Positions 1 to 8,738 are shown, numbered from the stretch's first letter. The stretch: 64,000 bases of DNA from Actinomadura barringtoniae (GCF_017573505.1 NZ_JAGEOJ010000013.1:124001-188000); one strand, 5' to 3'. Numbers and translations: made by a program. Notes: generated by a model not told the origin, from the letters alone.

Positions 1-531
1 GAGCAGCGGGAGCTGGCGGCGCTTGGCCTCTTCGAGCTCGGCGATCTGCTTCTTGCGCTGCGGGCCGAGCTTGGTGTTCTGGATCTTGTCGTGCAGCTTC
101 AGGATCGCGTCCAGCAGCATCTCCGGCCGCGGCGGGCAGCCGGGCAGGTAGATGTCCACCGGAACGATGTGGTCCACGCCCTGCACGATCGCGTAGTTGT
201 TGAACATGCCGCCCGACGAGGCGCACACGCCCATCGCGATGACCCACTTGGGCTCGGTCATCTGGTCGTAGATCTGGCGCAGCACCGGGGCCATCTTCTG
301 GCTCACCCGGCCCGCGACGATCATCAGGTCGGCCTGGCGCGGCGTCGCCGAGGCACGCTCCATCCCCCACCGGGAGAAGTCGTGCCGCGGGTCGCCCGCG
401 GCCATCATCTCGATGGCGCAGCACGCGAGGCCGAACGTCGCCGGCCACACCGAACTCTTACGCGCCCACCCCGCGACCTGCTCGACCGTCGTCAGCAGGA
501 AGCCGCTGGGGAGTTTCTCTTCAAGTCCCAT
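1..531 (-). CDS. nuoB: NADH-quinone oxidoreductase subunit B (partial, C-terminus cut by window edge)
   Basis: Complex I subunit that holds the N2 iron-sulfur cluster, the last electron carrier before menaquinone, on the cytoplasmic side of the membrane. About 177 codons are visible. The cluster ligands can be seen: the adjacent pair C37/C38 in GLACCAIEM, C103 in GVCASS and C132 in PGCPPRP. The ATG at 531-529 directly follows the nuoA stop codon, so the two genes are tightly coupled. The remaining nuo genes should lie beyond the window start. Confidence 0.97.
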   Translation of the reverse strand, partial: MGLEEKLPSGFLLTTVEQVAGWARKSSVWPATFGLACCAIEMMAAGDPRHDFSRWGMERASATPRQADLMIVAGRVSQKMAPVLRQIYDQMTEPKWVIAMGVCASSGGMFNNYAIVQGVDHIVPVDIYLPGCPPRPEMLLDAILKLHDKIQNTKLGPQRKKQIAELEEAKRRQLPLL

Positions 532-891
532 TTAGTCCCACTCCAGACCACCGCGACGCCAGATGTAGGCGTACGCAACGAGCACGGTCAGGATGAAGAT
601 GACCATCTCCACCAAACCGAAAATCCCCAGGTGGTCGAAGGCGACCGCCCAGGGGTACAGAAAGATGATCTCAATGTCGAAGACGATGAACAGCATCGCC
701 GTCAGGTAGTACTTCACAGGGAAGCGGCCACCGCCCACGGGCTGCGGCGTCGGCTCGATGCCGCACTCGTAGGCGTCCAGCCGCGCACGGTTCCACCGCT
801 TCGGGCCCGTCATCGAGGCCATCGCCACCGAGCCCGCCGCGAACGCGAAGGCGAGCACCCCTAGCACGATGATCGGAATATAGAGATCCAT
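532..891 (-). CDS. nuoA: NADH-quinone oxidoreductase subunit A
   Basis: Small membrane subunit of complex I, 119 residues, which is the usual length. It has three hydrophobic segments (about 5-27, 63-83 and 90-110). The family loop with the conserved YECGIEP motif lies near residues 41-47, followed by FPVKYYLTAMLFIVFD. It abuts nuoB with no spacer. The 177-nt gap to the upstream reductase gene contains inverted repeats, so nuoA may have its own promoter in addition to read-through. Confidence 0.97.
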   Translation of the reverse strand: MDLYIPIIVLGVLAFAFAAGSVAMASMTGPKRWNRARLDAYECGIEPTPQPVGGGRFPVKYYLTAMLFIVFDIEIIFLYPWAVAFDHLGIFGLVEMVIFILTVLVAYAYIWRRGGLEWD

Positions 892-942
892 CGTCTCTAA
901 AGCCTCTCCTCGGTTCGTACGACGTTGTACGGGGCGCGCCCC

Positions 943-960
943 GGCCCCCGTCCGGGGGCC
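943..960. terminator. GC hairpin between ggr and nuoA
   Basis: GGCCCCCG and CGGGGGCC form a perfect 8-bp stem around a 2-nt loop. No T-run follows on either strand, so it may be an attenuator or RNA-processing hairpin inside the reductase-nuo transcript rather than a full terminator. Confidence 0.4.
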
Positions 961-993
961 GTCACGGAACGCGCCTCGGTGGCTTGACCACTC

Positions 994-1011
994 TCGTGAC
1001 GTCCATCACGA
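994..1011. promoter_or_regulatory. inverted repeat upstream of nuoA
   Basis: TCGTGA and TCACGA are exact 6-nt arms around a 6-nt spacer. A second near-palindrome, GTACGACGTTGTAC, lies closer to nuoA at 917-930. Both fit homodimeric regulator sites. No regulator is assigned, and they do not match the Rex consensus. Confidence 0.35.
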
Positions 1012-1068
1012 ATACGGGTCGCCACCTTAGCCAAGGTGATCAATAGCACTCCCCTCGGGGGGTCGGAT

Positions 1069-2325
1069 CTAAGCGGCGGGAGCCACCTTCTGCATGGCGT
1101 TGATAACGCGGTCCATCGCGTCACCGCCCTTGGGATCGGTGAGATTCGCCAAAAGCTTGAGCGTGAAACGCATCAACGTGGGGTGCGGCAGGCCGTGCGT
1201 GGTGAGGAACTTCATCACCCGTGGGTCGCCGATGGCCTGAACGAAGACGCGCGCGAGGGTGAAGTAGCCCCCGTGCTCGTCCTTCAGGATGCGCGGGTAC
1301 TCGTACAGGGTCCGCTCGCGCTGGGCGGGGGTCCGCCGCGCGAGGGCCTGAACGATGATGTCGGCGGCCAGGTGGCCCGACTCGAGGGCGTAGTCGATGC
1401 CCTCGCCGTTGAACGGGTTGACCATGCCGCCGGCGTCGCCGACCAGGAGCATGCCGCGGGTGTAGTGGGGCTGCCGGTTGAAGCCCATGGGCAGCGCCGC
1501 GCCGCGGATCGGGCTGGTCGCGTGCTCCTCGTCGAACTGCCAGTCCTCGGGCATGTTGGCGCACCAGCGCTTCAGCATGCCGCGGTAGTCGACGTCCTTG
1601 AACGCCTTGCTGGTGTTGAGCAGCCCCAGCCCGACGTTGCAGGTGCCGTCGGCCACGGGGAAGACCCACCCGTAACCGGGCAGAAGCCGTTCGCCGTCCC
1701 ACAGCTCCAGCCAGGCTTCCATGTAGTCGTCGGTGTAGCGCGGCGACTCGAAGTAGCGCCGGACGGCCACGCCCATCGGCCGGTCCTCGCGCCGCCGTAC
1801 GTCCATCGCCGTGGAGAGCCGGGAGGAGACTCCGTCGCAGGCCACCGTCAGCGGCGCACGGAACTCCACCTCCTCGCCCTCGAACTTGGCGGTGACCCCA
1901 GTGATGCGATCCGTCCGCTCATCAAGGATCGGCCCCTGCACGTTGCAGCCCTGCAAAAGCTTGGCGCCCGCCTTCACGGCGTGCTCCGCAAGGAGCCCAT
2001 CGAAGTCCATGCGCGTGCGCACGAGCCCGAAGTCGGGGAAGCTCGCCAGCTCGGGCCAGGGCAGCTCGATCTTCACGCCGCCGCCGTAGATGCGCAGGCC
2101 CTTGTTGCGGGCCCACCCCTCGCCGTCGATGTCGACGCCCATGCTGACCAGCGCCCGGACGGCCCGAGGCGTGAGTCCGTCGCCGCAGATCTTATCCCGC
2201 GGGAACGTCGCCTTCTCCAAAAGCAGCACGTCCAGGCCGGCCTGGGCCAGCCAGTAGGCGGTCGCCGACCCGGCAGGGCCGGCCCCGACGACGATCACGT
2301 CCGCGTGTCGGGTGGAGTCGGTCAC
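1069..2325 (-). CDS. geranylgeranyl reductase family flavoprotein (probable menaquinone reductase)
   Basis: FAD-dependent oxidoreductase of 418 residues. The N-terminal dinucleotide-binding motif is GAGPAG (residues 14-19), followed by LLLEKATFPRDKICGDGL, typical of the geranylgeranyl reductase/MenJ family. The second FAD motif LVGDAGGMVNPFNGEGI lies around residue 290. Relatives saturate isoprenyl double bonds, including those of the menaquinone side chain. The position between menG and nuoA supports a menaquinone role. The GTG start at 2325 is preceded by GAGGAA. A perfect Rex operator sits 24 nt upstream of the start codon. Confidence 0.9.
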   Translation of the reverse strand: MTDSTRHADVIVVGAGPAGSATAYWLAQAGLDVLLLEKATFPRDKICGDGLTPRAVRALVSMGVDIDGEGWARNKGLRIYGGGVKIELPWPELASFPDFGLVRTRMDFDGLLAEHAVKAGAKLLQGCNVQGPILDERTDRITGVTAKFEGEEVEFRAPLTVACDGVSSRLSTAMDVRRREDRPMGVAVRRYFESPRYTDDYMEAWLELWDGERLLPGYGWVFPVADGTCNVGLGLLNTSKAFKDVDYRGMLKRWCANMPEDWQFDEEHATSPIRGAALPMGFNRQPHYTRGMLLVGDAGGMVNPFNGEGIDYALESGHLAADIIVQALARRTPAQRERTLYEYPRILKDEHGGYFTLARVFVQAIGDPRVMKFLTTHGLPHPTLMRFTLKLLANLTDPKGGDAMDRVINAMQKVAPAA

Positions 2326-2349
2326 AGCGTTCCTCGCTAGTTCGTTCGC

Positions 2350-2367
2350 TTGTGAAGTACTTCACAA
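2350..2367. promoter_or_regulatory. Rex operator (perfect consensus) before reductase/nuo operon
   Basis: TTGTGAAGTACTTCACAA matches the published Rex consensus TTGTGAA-N4-TTCACAA at every defined position and is fully palindromic. It extends by one more base pair on each side (2349-2368). It lies 24 nt upstream of the reductase start codon, where bound Rex could block transcription. Rex itself is encoded at 34794-35537. Rex binds DNA when NAD+ is high and is released by NADH. Confidence 0.9.
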
Positions 2368-2473
2368 GGATCCGGGTGGAGTCTATTCCTTCTGGGCGGC
2401 CTGTGGGTACCTCTCCGACACCCCTGATTTGGACCGGTCCCAATCGAACCGACCGGCAGGCCCGCTTCTTGAT

Positions 2474-3175
2474 TTATCCGGGATTGACCGCATGGTGCAT
2501 CGCGACCACCCCGAAGGTCAGGTTGCGCCAGCGCACCTTGCCCCAGCCGGCGCGCTGAATCCGCCCCGCCAATTCCTCCTGCCCAGGCCAAGCCAGCGTC
2601 GACTCGGCCAGGTAGCGATAAGAATCAGGGTTGGAACTGACCCGCGCCAGCATCGGCAGCCCGTACCGCAGATGGGCCTTGTGCCCCATCGCGAGCAGGC
2701 CGTTCGGCGGATGGCTGACCTCGCACACCAGAAGCCGCCCGCCCGGAGCCGTGACCCGCCGCAGCTCCCGCAGCGCCAGATCCGTATCCGCAACGTTACG
2801 AAGCCCGAACGAAATGGTCACCGCATCAAACGAACCGTCCCCAAACGGCAGCTTCAACGCATCCCCGGCAACGAACCGCAAGCCCGCCACACCGGCCTGC
2901 CGCTTCACCCCGACACGCAACATCCCCAAGGAGAAGTCGCACGCCACGGTCTCCGCGCCCGCCTCCGCGAACGGCACCGACGACGTCCCCGTACCCGCCG
3001 CCAGATCCAGCACCCGCTCACCCGGCTTGGCGTCCACGGCCTTCACGACCTCGTGCCGCCACCGCCGGTCCTGCGCGCCGGTCATCAGCGTGTTGAGCAG
3101 GTCATAACGCTCGGCGGTGCGGTCGAACATCGCAGCGACGTCCGCGGGCTGCTTGTCCAGTGAGGCGCGAGTCAT
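2474..3175 (-). CDS. menG: demethylmenaquinone methyltransferase
   Basis: SAM-dependent methyltransferase of 233 residues in the UbiE/MenG family. It carries out the last step of menaquinone synthesis. Visible motifs are the SAM loop VLDLAAGTGTSS (about 56-67), the LRNVADTD region that follows FGLRN, and the family N-terminus RTAERYDLLNTLMT. It is upstream of and co-oriented with the reductase and nuo genes, but a 148-nt gap with its own Rex site separates them. Transcription may therefore be separate. Confidence 0.93.
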   Translation of the reverse strand: MTRASLDKQPADVAAMFDRTAERYDLLNTLMTGAQDRRWRHEVVKAVDAKPGERVLDLAAGTGTSSVPFAEAGAETVACDFSLGMLRVGVKRQAGVAGLRFVAGDALKLPFGDGSFDAVTISFGLRNVADTDLALRELRRVTAPGGRLLVCEVSHPPNGLLAMGHKAHLRYGLPMLARVSSNPDSYRYLAESTLAWPGQEELAGRIQRAGWGKVRWRNLTFGVVAMHHAVNPG

Positions 3176-3310
3176 GCCCCCAGCCTAAAAGCACCCGCCA
3201 AGGCCGCTAACCACCGCCCACACCAAAGGCGGACGGCGTTACAGCGACTGAACGTTCAGCCCGCAGGCGCAGCGCTCACAATTGCCTACGGACAGTGAGA
3301 TCGTGGGCGG

Positions 3311-4165
3311 ATGGGTTCAGCGATCCCCTCCGTCCGCTGGCGCCGGATCGGCTCGGCGCTTCGTTCCCTCCGAGAGGCCCGCGGGCTGACCATCAGCACG
3401 GTCGCCCGCCGGTACGGCCGGTCCACCGGCTGGTTCAGCACGTTGGAGAACGGCCTGCACACCATCGACACGTGGGAGCTCACCGACCTGCTCGATTTCT
3501 ACGAAGTCCCCACCGACGACCCACTTCACGAAAGCCTGGTCTACCTCTCAGCCCGCGGCCGAGGTGGTCGATGGCAACGCCCCTGGGAAGGTCGCGTCTC
3601 AGCCGCCGCGCTCGACCTACTGAGCCTGGAGCAAGACACCAATCTCATTCGTGACTTCCACGCGAGCATCATCCCTGGCCTCCTTCAGGACGAGCCGTAT
3701 GTCAAGGCGCTCATGGAAGGCGGATTGGACAGTCCAGGGCGCGACAATGATGCCCTGGTGAGCTTTCGCCTGGAGAGACAGAAGATCCTCGCCAAAGCTG
3801 AGGCGCCTCGATACGAGGCGGTCATTGGCGAATCCGCACTCCGTCAGCACATCGGAGGAGTCAGCGTGCTGCGCGCACAGCTCCGCAGCCTGTCTGACAA
3901 GATTCAGGCCCCTCACACAAGTATTCGCGTTCTCCCGCACACGGCCAGCATCGACTTGGGGCTGTCAGCCCCCTTCCACATGCTCCAACTTCGGCCGCCG
4001 GGACGACTGACGGTTGTTTTGGCTGACGCTTACACCCAGGGCACGTTCATAGAGAGCGAATCTGACGTAGCCAGGTTCAACAGAATCTTCGACCACCTCC
4101 GTCGTGCGACGCTGGATGAATCAGCCTCGCTGGAGTTCGTCGAAGGGATACTGTCGGGCGCATGA
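3311..4165 (+). CDS. XRE-family regulator with DUF5753 domain
   Basis: 284 residues. The N-terminal helix-turn-helix spans about 10-70 (LREARGLTISTVARRYGRST). The rest matches the DUF5753 effector region, including FHASIIPGLLQDEPYVKAL near 110-130. Such proteins are abundant in sporulating actinomycetes and nearly always pair with a DUF397 protein. The stop codon overlaps the start of the next gene (ATGA), so the pair is translationally coupled. The DNA or ligand target cannot be read from the sequence. Confidence 0.9.
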   Translation: MGSAIPSVRWRRIGSALRSLREARGLTISTVARRYGRSTGWFSTLENGLHTIDTWELTDLLDFYEVPTDDPLHESLVYLSARGRGGRWQRPWEGRVSAAALDLLSLEQDTNLIRDFHASIIPGLLQDEPYVKALMEGGLDSPGRDNDALVSFRLERQKILAKAEAPRYEAVIGESALRQHIGGVSVLRAQLRSLSDKIQAPHTSIRVLPHTASIDLGLSAPFHMLQLRPPGRLTVVLADAYTQGTFIESESDVARFNRIFDHLRRATLDESASLEFVEGILSGA

Positions 4166-4419
4166 GCACACCCGACCTGACCGGTGCAAAGTGGCGCAAG
4201 AGCAGCCACAGCGGCTCCAATGAAGGCGACTGCGTAGAGGTCACATCCTGGCGTAAGAGCAGCCACAGCGGTCCCTACGAGGACGAGTGCGTCGAGGTGG
4301 CCAGCACGGATCAGCTGATCCTGTTCCGTGACTCCAAGGACCCCGACGGGCCCGTGCTGTCCGTGGGGTCGGACTCGTGGCGTCGGCTTCTTAACAGCAT
4401 CAAGCGGGCCGACCGCTAG
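4162..4419 (+). CDS. DUF397 protein with internally duplicated motif
   Basis: 85 residues. DUF397 proteins are small acidic partners of XRE/DUF5753 regulators. The usual WRKSSHSG...CVEV motif appears twice, starting at W11 and W30. The copies are exactly 57 nt apart and still similar at DNA level (from 4192 and from 4249). Most family members have one copy. The C-terminal part (FRDSKDPDGPVL...W) is single and normal. Confidence 0.9.
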   Translation: MSTPDLTGAKWRKSSHSGSNEGDCVEVTSWRKSSHSGPYEDECVEVASTDQLILFRDSKDPDGPVLSVGSDSWRRLLNSIKRADR

Positions 4420-4445
4420 GGCCGACCCGCCTGAGGTGCTTGGTT

Positions 4446-5672
4446 CTACTTGGTGATGCTGCGCTTGATGCGCGCCACGTTGTTGCTGGTGACCGGGTCC
4501 TTGGTCGCCGACCGGGCGATCACGACGAAGGTCCGGGAGCCGCTCTTGGCGCCCTTCACCACGGTCACGTTCATCGTGATGGTGACCTTGCCGCCCGCCT
4601 TGAGGTTCGGGATCGTGCACTTGATCCCGTTCTTGAAGCGCTTGCAGCCACGGACCGACTTGAACGTCATGCCCTTGGGCAGCGCGCCCGTCACGACCAC
4701 GTTCTTAGCGGCGTTCGGGCCCTTGTTGGTGACGACCAGCGCATAGGTGCCGGTCCGGCCCTTCCGCAGCGCACTCGCCTTCCCCGTGATCGCCACATTC
4801 GCCTTCGGCGGAGCGGGCGGCGGGGTGGGCTGGGCGACGGTCGCGCTCGAGACGACGGTGTTGTCGGCCGGAACCGCGTCGTAAAGGTCGGACTTGGCGT
4901 GAGCCTGGGCGTCCAAGCGCCGCCCGAACGGGACGTCGGCGTCGACCCTGGCGTCGACCTTGAACGACTTGGCGCCGTTGACGGCCAGGTCGCCGAGGTC
5001 GCATGTCACGTCGGAGCCCTGGACGGCGCAGCCGATCGGCGCGTCCTTGAAGCTCACACCGCCGGGCAACCTGAGCGCGACCTTGCCGTTCGTGGCGGCA
5101 AGACCACCGCGGTTGGCGGCCTTGACCTCGTAGCTGATCCAATTGTTCCGCTTCACGCTCTGCGGACCGCTCAACGTGACGCCGAGGTCCGCGGCCGACC
5201 CGACGGTGAACTGGGCCTGGGCGCTGTTGCCCGCCTGGTCCGGATCCGATGCCTGCCTGCCGGACACCTTGGTGGTCAGGCCGACCGTGCCCGGCAGGGC
5301 GTGCGGATCGACCCGGGCCTGGATCTTGATGACCTTGGTGGCTCCAGACGGGAGCGCATCGTTGGTGAGGCATGCCGTACGCCCGGGGAGCTGGGTGCAG
5401 AAACCACCGAAGCCGTTCATGTCCAGCATGGACAGCTTGGGTCCCGTGAACGCCGTGCTGATCTCGATGCTGGGAGCGGCATCAGGGCCGGCGTTGTGGA
5501 CCGTCGCCTGGTAGGTCACGGTCTCGCCGGGCAGGGCCGTGGAGGTGGGCCCGGCGAGCGTGACGCCGAGGTCGGAGACCGGGTCGGCCTCGGTGTGGGC
5601 CAGCGCGTAGGCGGTGGGGGTCAAGACGGTGGCCGCGAGGACGGCGCTCGCAATGACGGCAGACCTCTTCAC
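4446..5672 (-). CDS. secreted DUF11-repeat protein
   Basis: 408 residues from a GTG at 5672, chosen because GAGAGGG precedes it by 6 nt; a TTG at 5690 is the longer alternative. The N-terminus VKRSAVIASAVLAATVL is a signal peptide with likely cleavage near the TAYA/LAH region. Three DUF11-like beta-sandwich repeats follow (roughly 35-150, 155-265 and 285-400), each built around motifs such as VHNAGPDAA, AANRGGLAA and VTNKGPNAA. There is no sortase signal or C-terminal membrane helix, so it is probably released or held on the cell wall non-covalently. Confidence 0.85.
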   Translation of the reverse strand: MKRSAVIASAVLAATVLTPTAYALAHTEADPVSDLGVTLAGPTSTALPGETVTYQATVHNAGPDAAPSIEISTAFTGPKLSMLDMNGFGGFCTQLPGRTACLTNDALPSGATKVIKIQARVDPHALPGTVGLTTKVSGRQASDPDQAGNSAQAQFTVGSAADLGVTLSGPQSVKRNNWISYEVKAANRGGLAATNGKVALRLPGGVSFKDAPIGCAVQGSDVTCDLGDLAVNGAKSFKVDARVDADVPFGRRLDAQAHAKSDLYDAVPADNTVVSSATVAQPTPPPAPPKANVAITGKASALRKGRTGTYALVVTNKGPNAAKNVVVTGALPKGMTFKSVRGCKRFKNGIKCTIPNLKAGGKVTITMNVTVVKGAKSGSRTFVVIARSATKDPVTSNNVARIKRSITK

Positions 5673-5824
5673 AAGGGTCCCTCTCAACAATGATCTAGGG
5701 CCCTGGAGTCAGGGCCGGCGAGTGATCATATTGAGCGGGACGTCCAGTAGGCACTGGTCAGGGTGAGTTTGTCCCCATGCGGACGATCAACATCGACATG
5801 ACAACCTGACGATGATCTCGCGCG

Positions 5825-6064
5825 TCAGGCGTCTTCCTTGGTGCGCATCTGCTCGAACTTCTTGCGGCGGGACGTCCAGCCCTTGGTGACGGCGGAGGAC
5901 ATGGCGTCCCGCTGGCCGGAGAGGAGGACGAAGCTGATGATGCCGCTGATGAGCAGCGCGAGCAGGAGCAGCAGCACGCCGCGCGCACCGAAGAGCGCGA
6001 GGAGGGCGCCGGTGGCGATGAAGATGCCCACCCGCGCGGCGGTGTAGAAGAAAACGGATCGCAT
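5825..6064 (-). CDS. DUF4229 small membrane protein
   Basis: 79 residues. Two adjacent membrane helices (about 5-25 and 28-48) are followed by a basic cytoplasmic tail (TSRRKKFEQMRTKEDA). Size and layout match actinobacterial DUF4229 proteins, whose role is unknown. Divergent from the kinase at 6182. Confidence 0.8.
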   Translation of the reverse strand: MRSVFFYTAARVGIFIATGALLALFGARGVLLLLLALLISGIISFVLLSGQRDAMSSAVTKGWTSRRKKFEQMRTKEDA

Positions 6065-6181
6065 GACAGGACCGAGACTACCCCTGCCCTCGCGATGCGA
6101 CAGGCCGCCCCCGTTTGGGAACGTGTGTGTTCATCTGAGGCCCTATGATCACGTGGATCCGCTTGAGATCGGAGGCCGTGC

Positions 6182-7540
6182 ATGGAGGCCTTGCTGGCCA
6201 CGGATCCGAGTGAGGTCGGGCCGTACCGGCTTGAGGGCAGGCTTGGCATCGGCGGGCAGGGGACGGTTTATCTGGGGCGTTCTGGGACCCAGAAGGTCGC
6301 CGTCAAAGTGCTGCATCCGCATCTGATCGCTCATGCGGAGGCGCGGGCCCGGTTCCTGGCCGAGGTCGAGGTCGCCAAGCAGGTTGTTCCGTTCTGTACG
6401 GCGCAGGTGCTCGACAGCGGGGTCGCGGATGAGCAGCCCTATCTGGTGAGCGAATTTGTGGACGGGCCTTCGTTGCACGCGTCGGTGAAGAAGTCTGGGC
6501 CGCGCGGGTCGGCTGCGTTGCAGCGGCTGGCCATTAATACGGCGGTGGCGCTGGCCGGGATTCACCAGGCCGGTGTCGTGCATCGGGACTTCAAGCCGGG
6601 CAACGTGCTGCTCGGTCCTGATGGTCCGGTGGTCATCGACTTCGGGATCGCAAAGGCCTTGGACGAGAGCAGGTCGTTCGGGACCAGCCAGCCGGTGGGG
6701 ACGCCTGCATATATGGCGCCTGAGCAGTTTTCTCGGGAGGACATCAGTCCGGCCGCTGATCTGTTCGCGTGGGCAGCGACGATGGTCTACGCCGCGACAG
6801 GGAAGCGGGCGTTCGGAGGTAAGTCGGAGTCGGCGATCATGCACGGGATCCTGCATGACGAGCCCGATCTGGACGCTCTGGAGGAGCCGCTTCGGTCGGT
6901 GGTGCGGGATTGCCTGGCCAAGAATCCGGCAGAACGTCCTGCCGCGGCGGAGGTCGTGGAGAGGCTGCGCGGGTCATCGGCCGAGCCGGCGGTCGTGGTG
7001 GCTGAGAAGACCACATCCCTGCGTCGCAGGGGTGGTCTGTTGGCGGCCGGGTTCCTCGCGCTGGTCGTGGGGATCGGCTACGCCATTGGCACGTCGGGCG
7101 ATGAGGGAGGGCACTCGGCGAGTGCGCAGAGTCCGTCACCCTCGGGCACGACTAGTTCTGCGGTGCAAACGACATCATCGCCCGGCCACCCTTCGGCTCC
7201 GAAGGGTGATCAGAACTCGTCGAGTCCCGCGAGTGGGGCGAATCCGGTTGAATCGCCGAGCGGCGGATCTGAGCCGAAGCACAAACCCTCCCCGAAGGCA
7301 TCGGGCGGTGGGAGCAAGCCCGCGTCGCGCACAAAGACGCTTGGAACGTTCACATTCTTCGACGTGAACAACTACTGCAGGGCGAACGGCTATCAGCAGG
7401 TCATGGAAGAGAGTGACCACTATTCCTGCATCAACGCCGACCAGCGCACCACCCGCGTCGACAACTCCTCGGTCTGCCGCTGGAAGTACCCGGGGCACAG
7501 CGGCACCTATGCGGACGGGGAGACCTGCAAGTCGCGTTAG
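6182..7540 (+). CDS. membrane Ser/Thr protein kinase with Cys-rich extracellular domain
   Basis: 452 residues. The kinase domain (about 14-265) is intact: glycine loop GIGGQGTV, K42 in VAVK, HRD at 134-136 and DFG from D153. A single membrane helix at about 285-304 is followed by a long Ser/Pro/Gly linker. A compact C-terminal domain (about 385-452) has four cysteines, near 399, 416, 432 and 449, probably two disulfides. I do not recognise this sensor domain. GGAGG lies 8 nt before the ATG. The gene converges on and overlaps the dehydratase stop. Confidence 0.92.
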   Translation: MEALLATDPSEVGPYRLEGRLGIGGQGTVYLGRSGTQKVAVKVLHPHLIAHAEARARFLAEVEVAKQVVPFCTAQVLDSGVADEQPYLVSEFVDGPSLHASVKKSGPRGSAALQRLAINTAVALAGIHQAGVVHRDFKPGNVLLGPDGPVVIDFGIAKALDESRSFGTSQPVGTPAYMAPEQFSREDISPAADLFAWAATMVYAATGKRAFGGKSESAIMHGILHDEPDLDALEEPLRSVVRDCLAKNPAERPAAAEVVERLRGSSAEPAVVVAEKTTSLRRRGGLLAAGFLALVVGIGYAIGTSGDEGGHSASAQSPSPSGTTSSAVQTTSSPGHPSAPKGDQNSSSPASGANPVESPSGGSEPKHKPSPKASGGGSKPASRTKTLGTFTFFDVNNYCRANGYQQVMEESDHYSCINADQRTTRVDNSSVCRWKYPGHSGTYADGETCKSR

Positions 7541-8496
7541 CGGAGCGCGTCGAGGAAGAGCGCCGGGTCGACGTTCCCGCCAGAAAGGACCGAGACGTAG
7601 GTGCGACCCTCGGGGAGCTCGTTCCGGCGGTAAAGGTAGGCGGCCGTGGCGGCGGCCCCGCTCGGCTCGGCGATGAGGCGGGTCTCGCGGGCCAGGCGGC
7701 GCATGGACAGGAGGATCTCGTCCTCGCTGACGGTGACGATGTCGTCCACGTACTCCTGGATGTGGGCGAACGGCAGGTCGCCGACGCGCTGGACGCGCAG
7801 GCCGTCGGCGATCGTCCGGCCGGTCCGTTCGGCCGACCAGGCGACCGGCTCGCCGGCGCGCAGCGACTCGCGGGCGTCGGCGGCGAGCTCGGGCTCCACG
7901 CCGATGACCTTGGCCTCCGGGCGCAGGGCCTTGACCGCGGTCGCGACGCCGGAGATCAGGCCGCCGCCGCTGATCGGGACCAGGACCACGTCCACGTCGG
8001 GGCGGTCCTGGACGATCTCGAGACCGACCGTGCCCTGCCCGGCGATGATCGCGGGGTCGTCGAACGGCGGGACGATGGTGAAGCCGTGCGCCGCCGCGAG
8101 TTTCTCCGCGGTCTCGACGCGCGCCTCCATCGTGGGCTCCACGTACACGATCTCGGCGCCGAGCGCGATGCACGCGTCGACCTTCACTCCGGGGGTCGTA
8201 TGCGGGATGACGAGCACCACGGGAATGCCGAGCGCGCGTGCCGTATAGGCGACCGCCTGTGCGTGATTACCGCTCGAATGCGCGACGACACCGCGCTTAC
8301 GCCGTTCCTCGGGCAAGGCCGAGATGGCGGCGTACGCGCCGCGCACTTTGAACGCCCCGATGGGCTGCAGCGACTCGGCCTTCACCAGCAGCGGCGGATC
8401 GCTCAACGGAAAGGGCACCAAGGGGGTCCGCACGGCGACTCCGGTCAGTCGCTCGGCGGCTCGCTCGATGTCACCGAGTGGCACAAGATCCGTCAT
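7537..8496 (-). CDS. threonine/serine dehydratase (PLP-dependent)
   Basis: 319 residues. It converts threonine or serine to the 2-oxo acid plus ammonia. The PLP lysine lies in IGAFKVRGAY, the substrate loop is SSGNHAQAVAYTA, and the phosphate-binding loop is SGGGLISG. There is no C-terminal ACT regulatory domain, so it resembles catabolic rather than biosynthetic (IlvA) enzymes. Its stop overlaps the kinase stop by 4 nt in convergent orientation. Confidence 0.88.
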   Translation of the reverse strand: MTDLVPLGDIERAAERLTGVAVRTPLVPFPLSDPPLLVKAESLQPIGAFKVRGAYAAISALPEERRKRGVVAHSSGNHAQAVAYTARALGIPVVLVIPHTTPGVKVDACIALGAEIVYVEPTMEARVETAEKLAAAHGFTIVPPFDDPAIIAGQGTVGLEIVQDRPDVDVVLVPISGGGLISGVATAVKALRPEAKVIGVEPELAADARESLRAGEPVAWSAERTGRTIADGLRVQRVGDLPFAHIQEYVDDIVTVSEDEILLSMRRLARETRLIAEPSGAAATAAYLYRRNELPEGRTYVSVLSGGNVDPALFLDALR

Positions 8497-8738
8497 CCTC
8501 CCAACCTATGGCTTGTCCACTCGGGCTGATAACGGGCGGTACCGACCGGTACGCAGTGCGACCTCAGAGATCCACGTGACGCAAGTGTCCAATGCCACGT
8601 TTACTTCCCGTTATTTCGCCAGTTCGCTTGATTACTTAGCGTGATGTTTTGCGAAAACAAGGGAGAAATCGGTCTTGACCCGCCACACTAGGAAACAGTC
8701 CACCCGCAACCAGAGCGGGACAAAGGGGGAGAGAAAAC

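Noticed and set aside
5660..5676. Rex half-site TTCACAA at the DUF11 gene start
   Set aside because: Only one arm is present; it falls on the first codons of the gene and has no partner.
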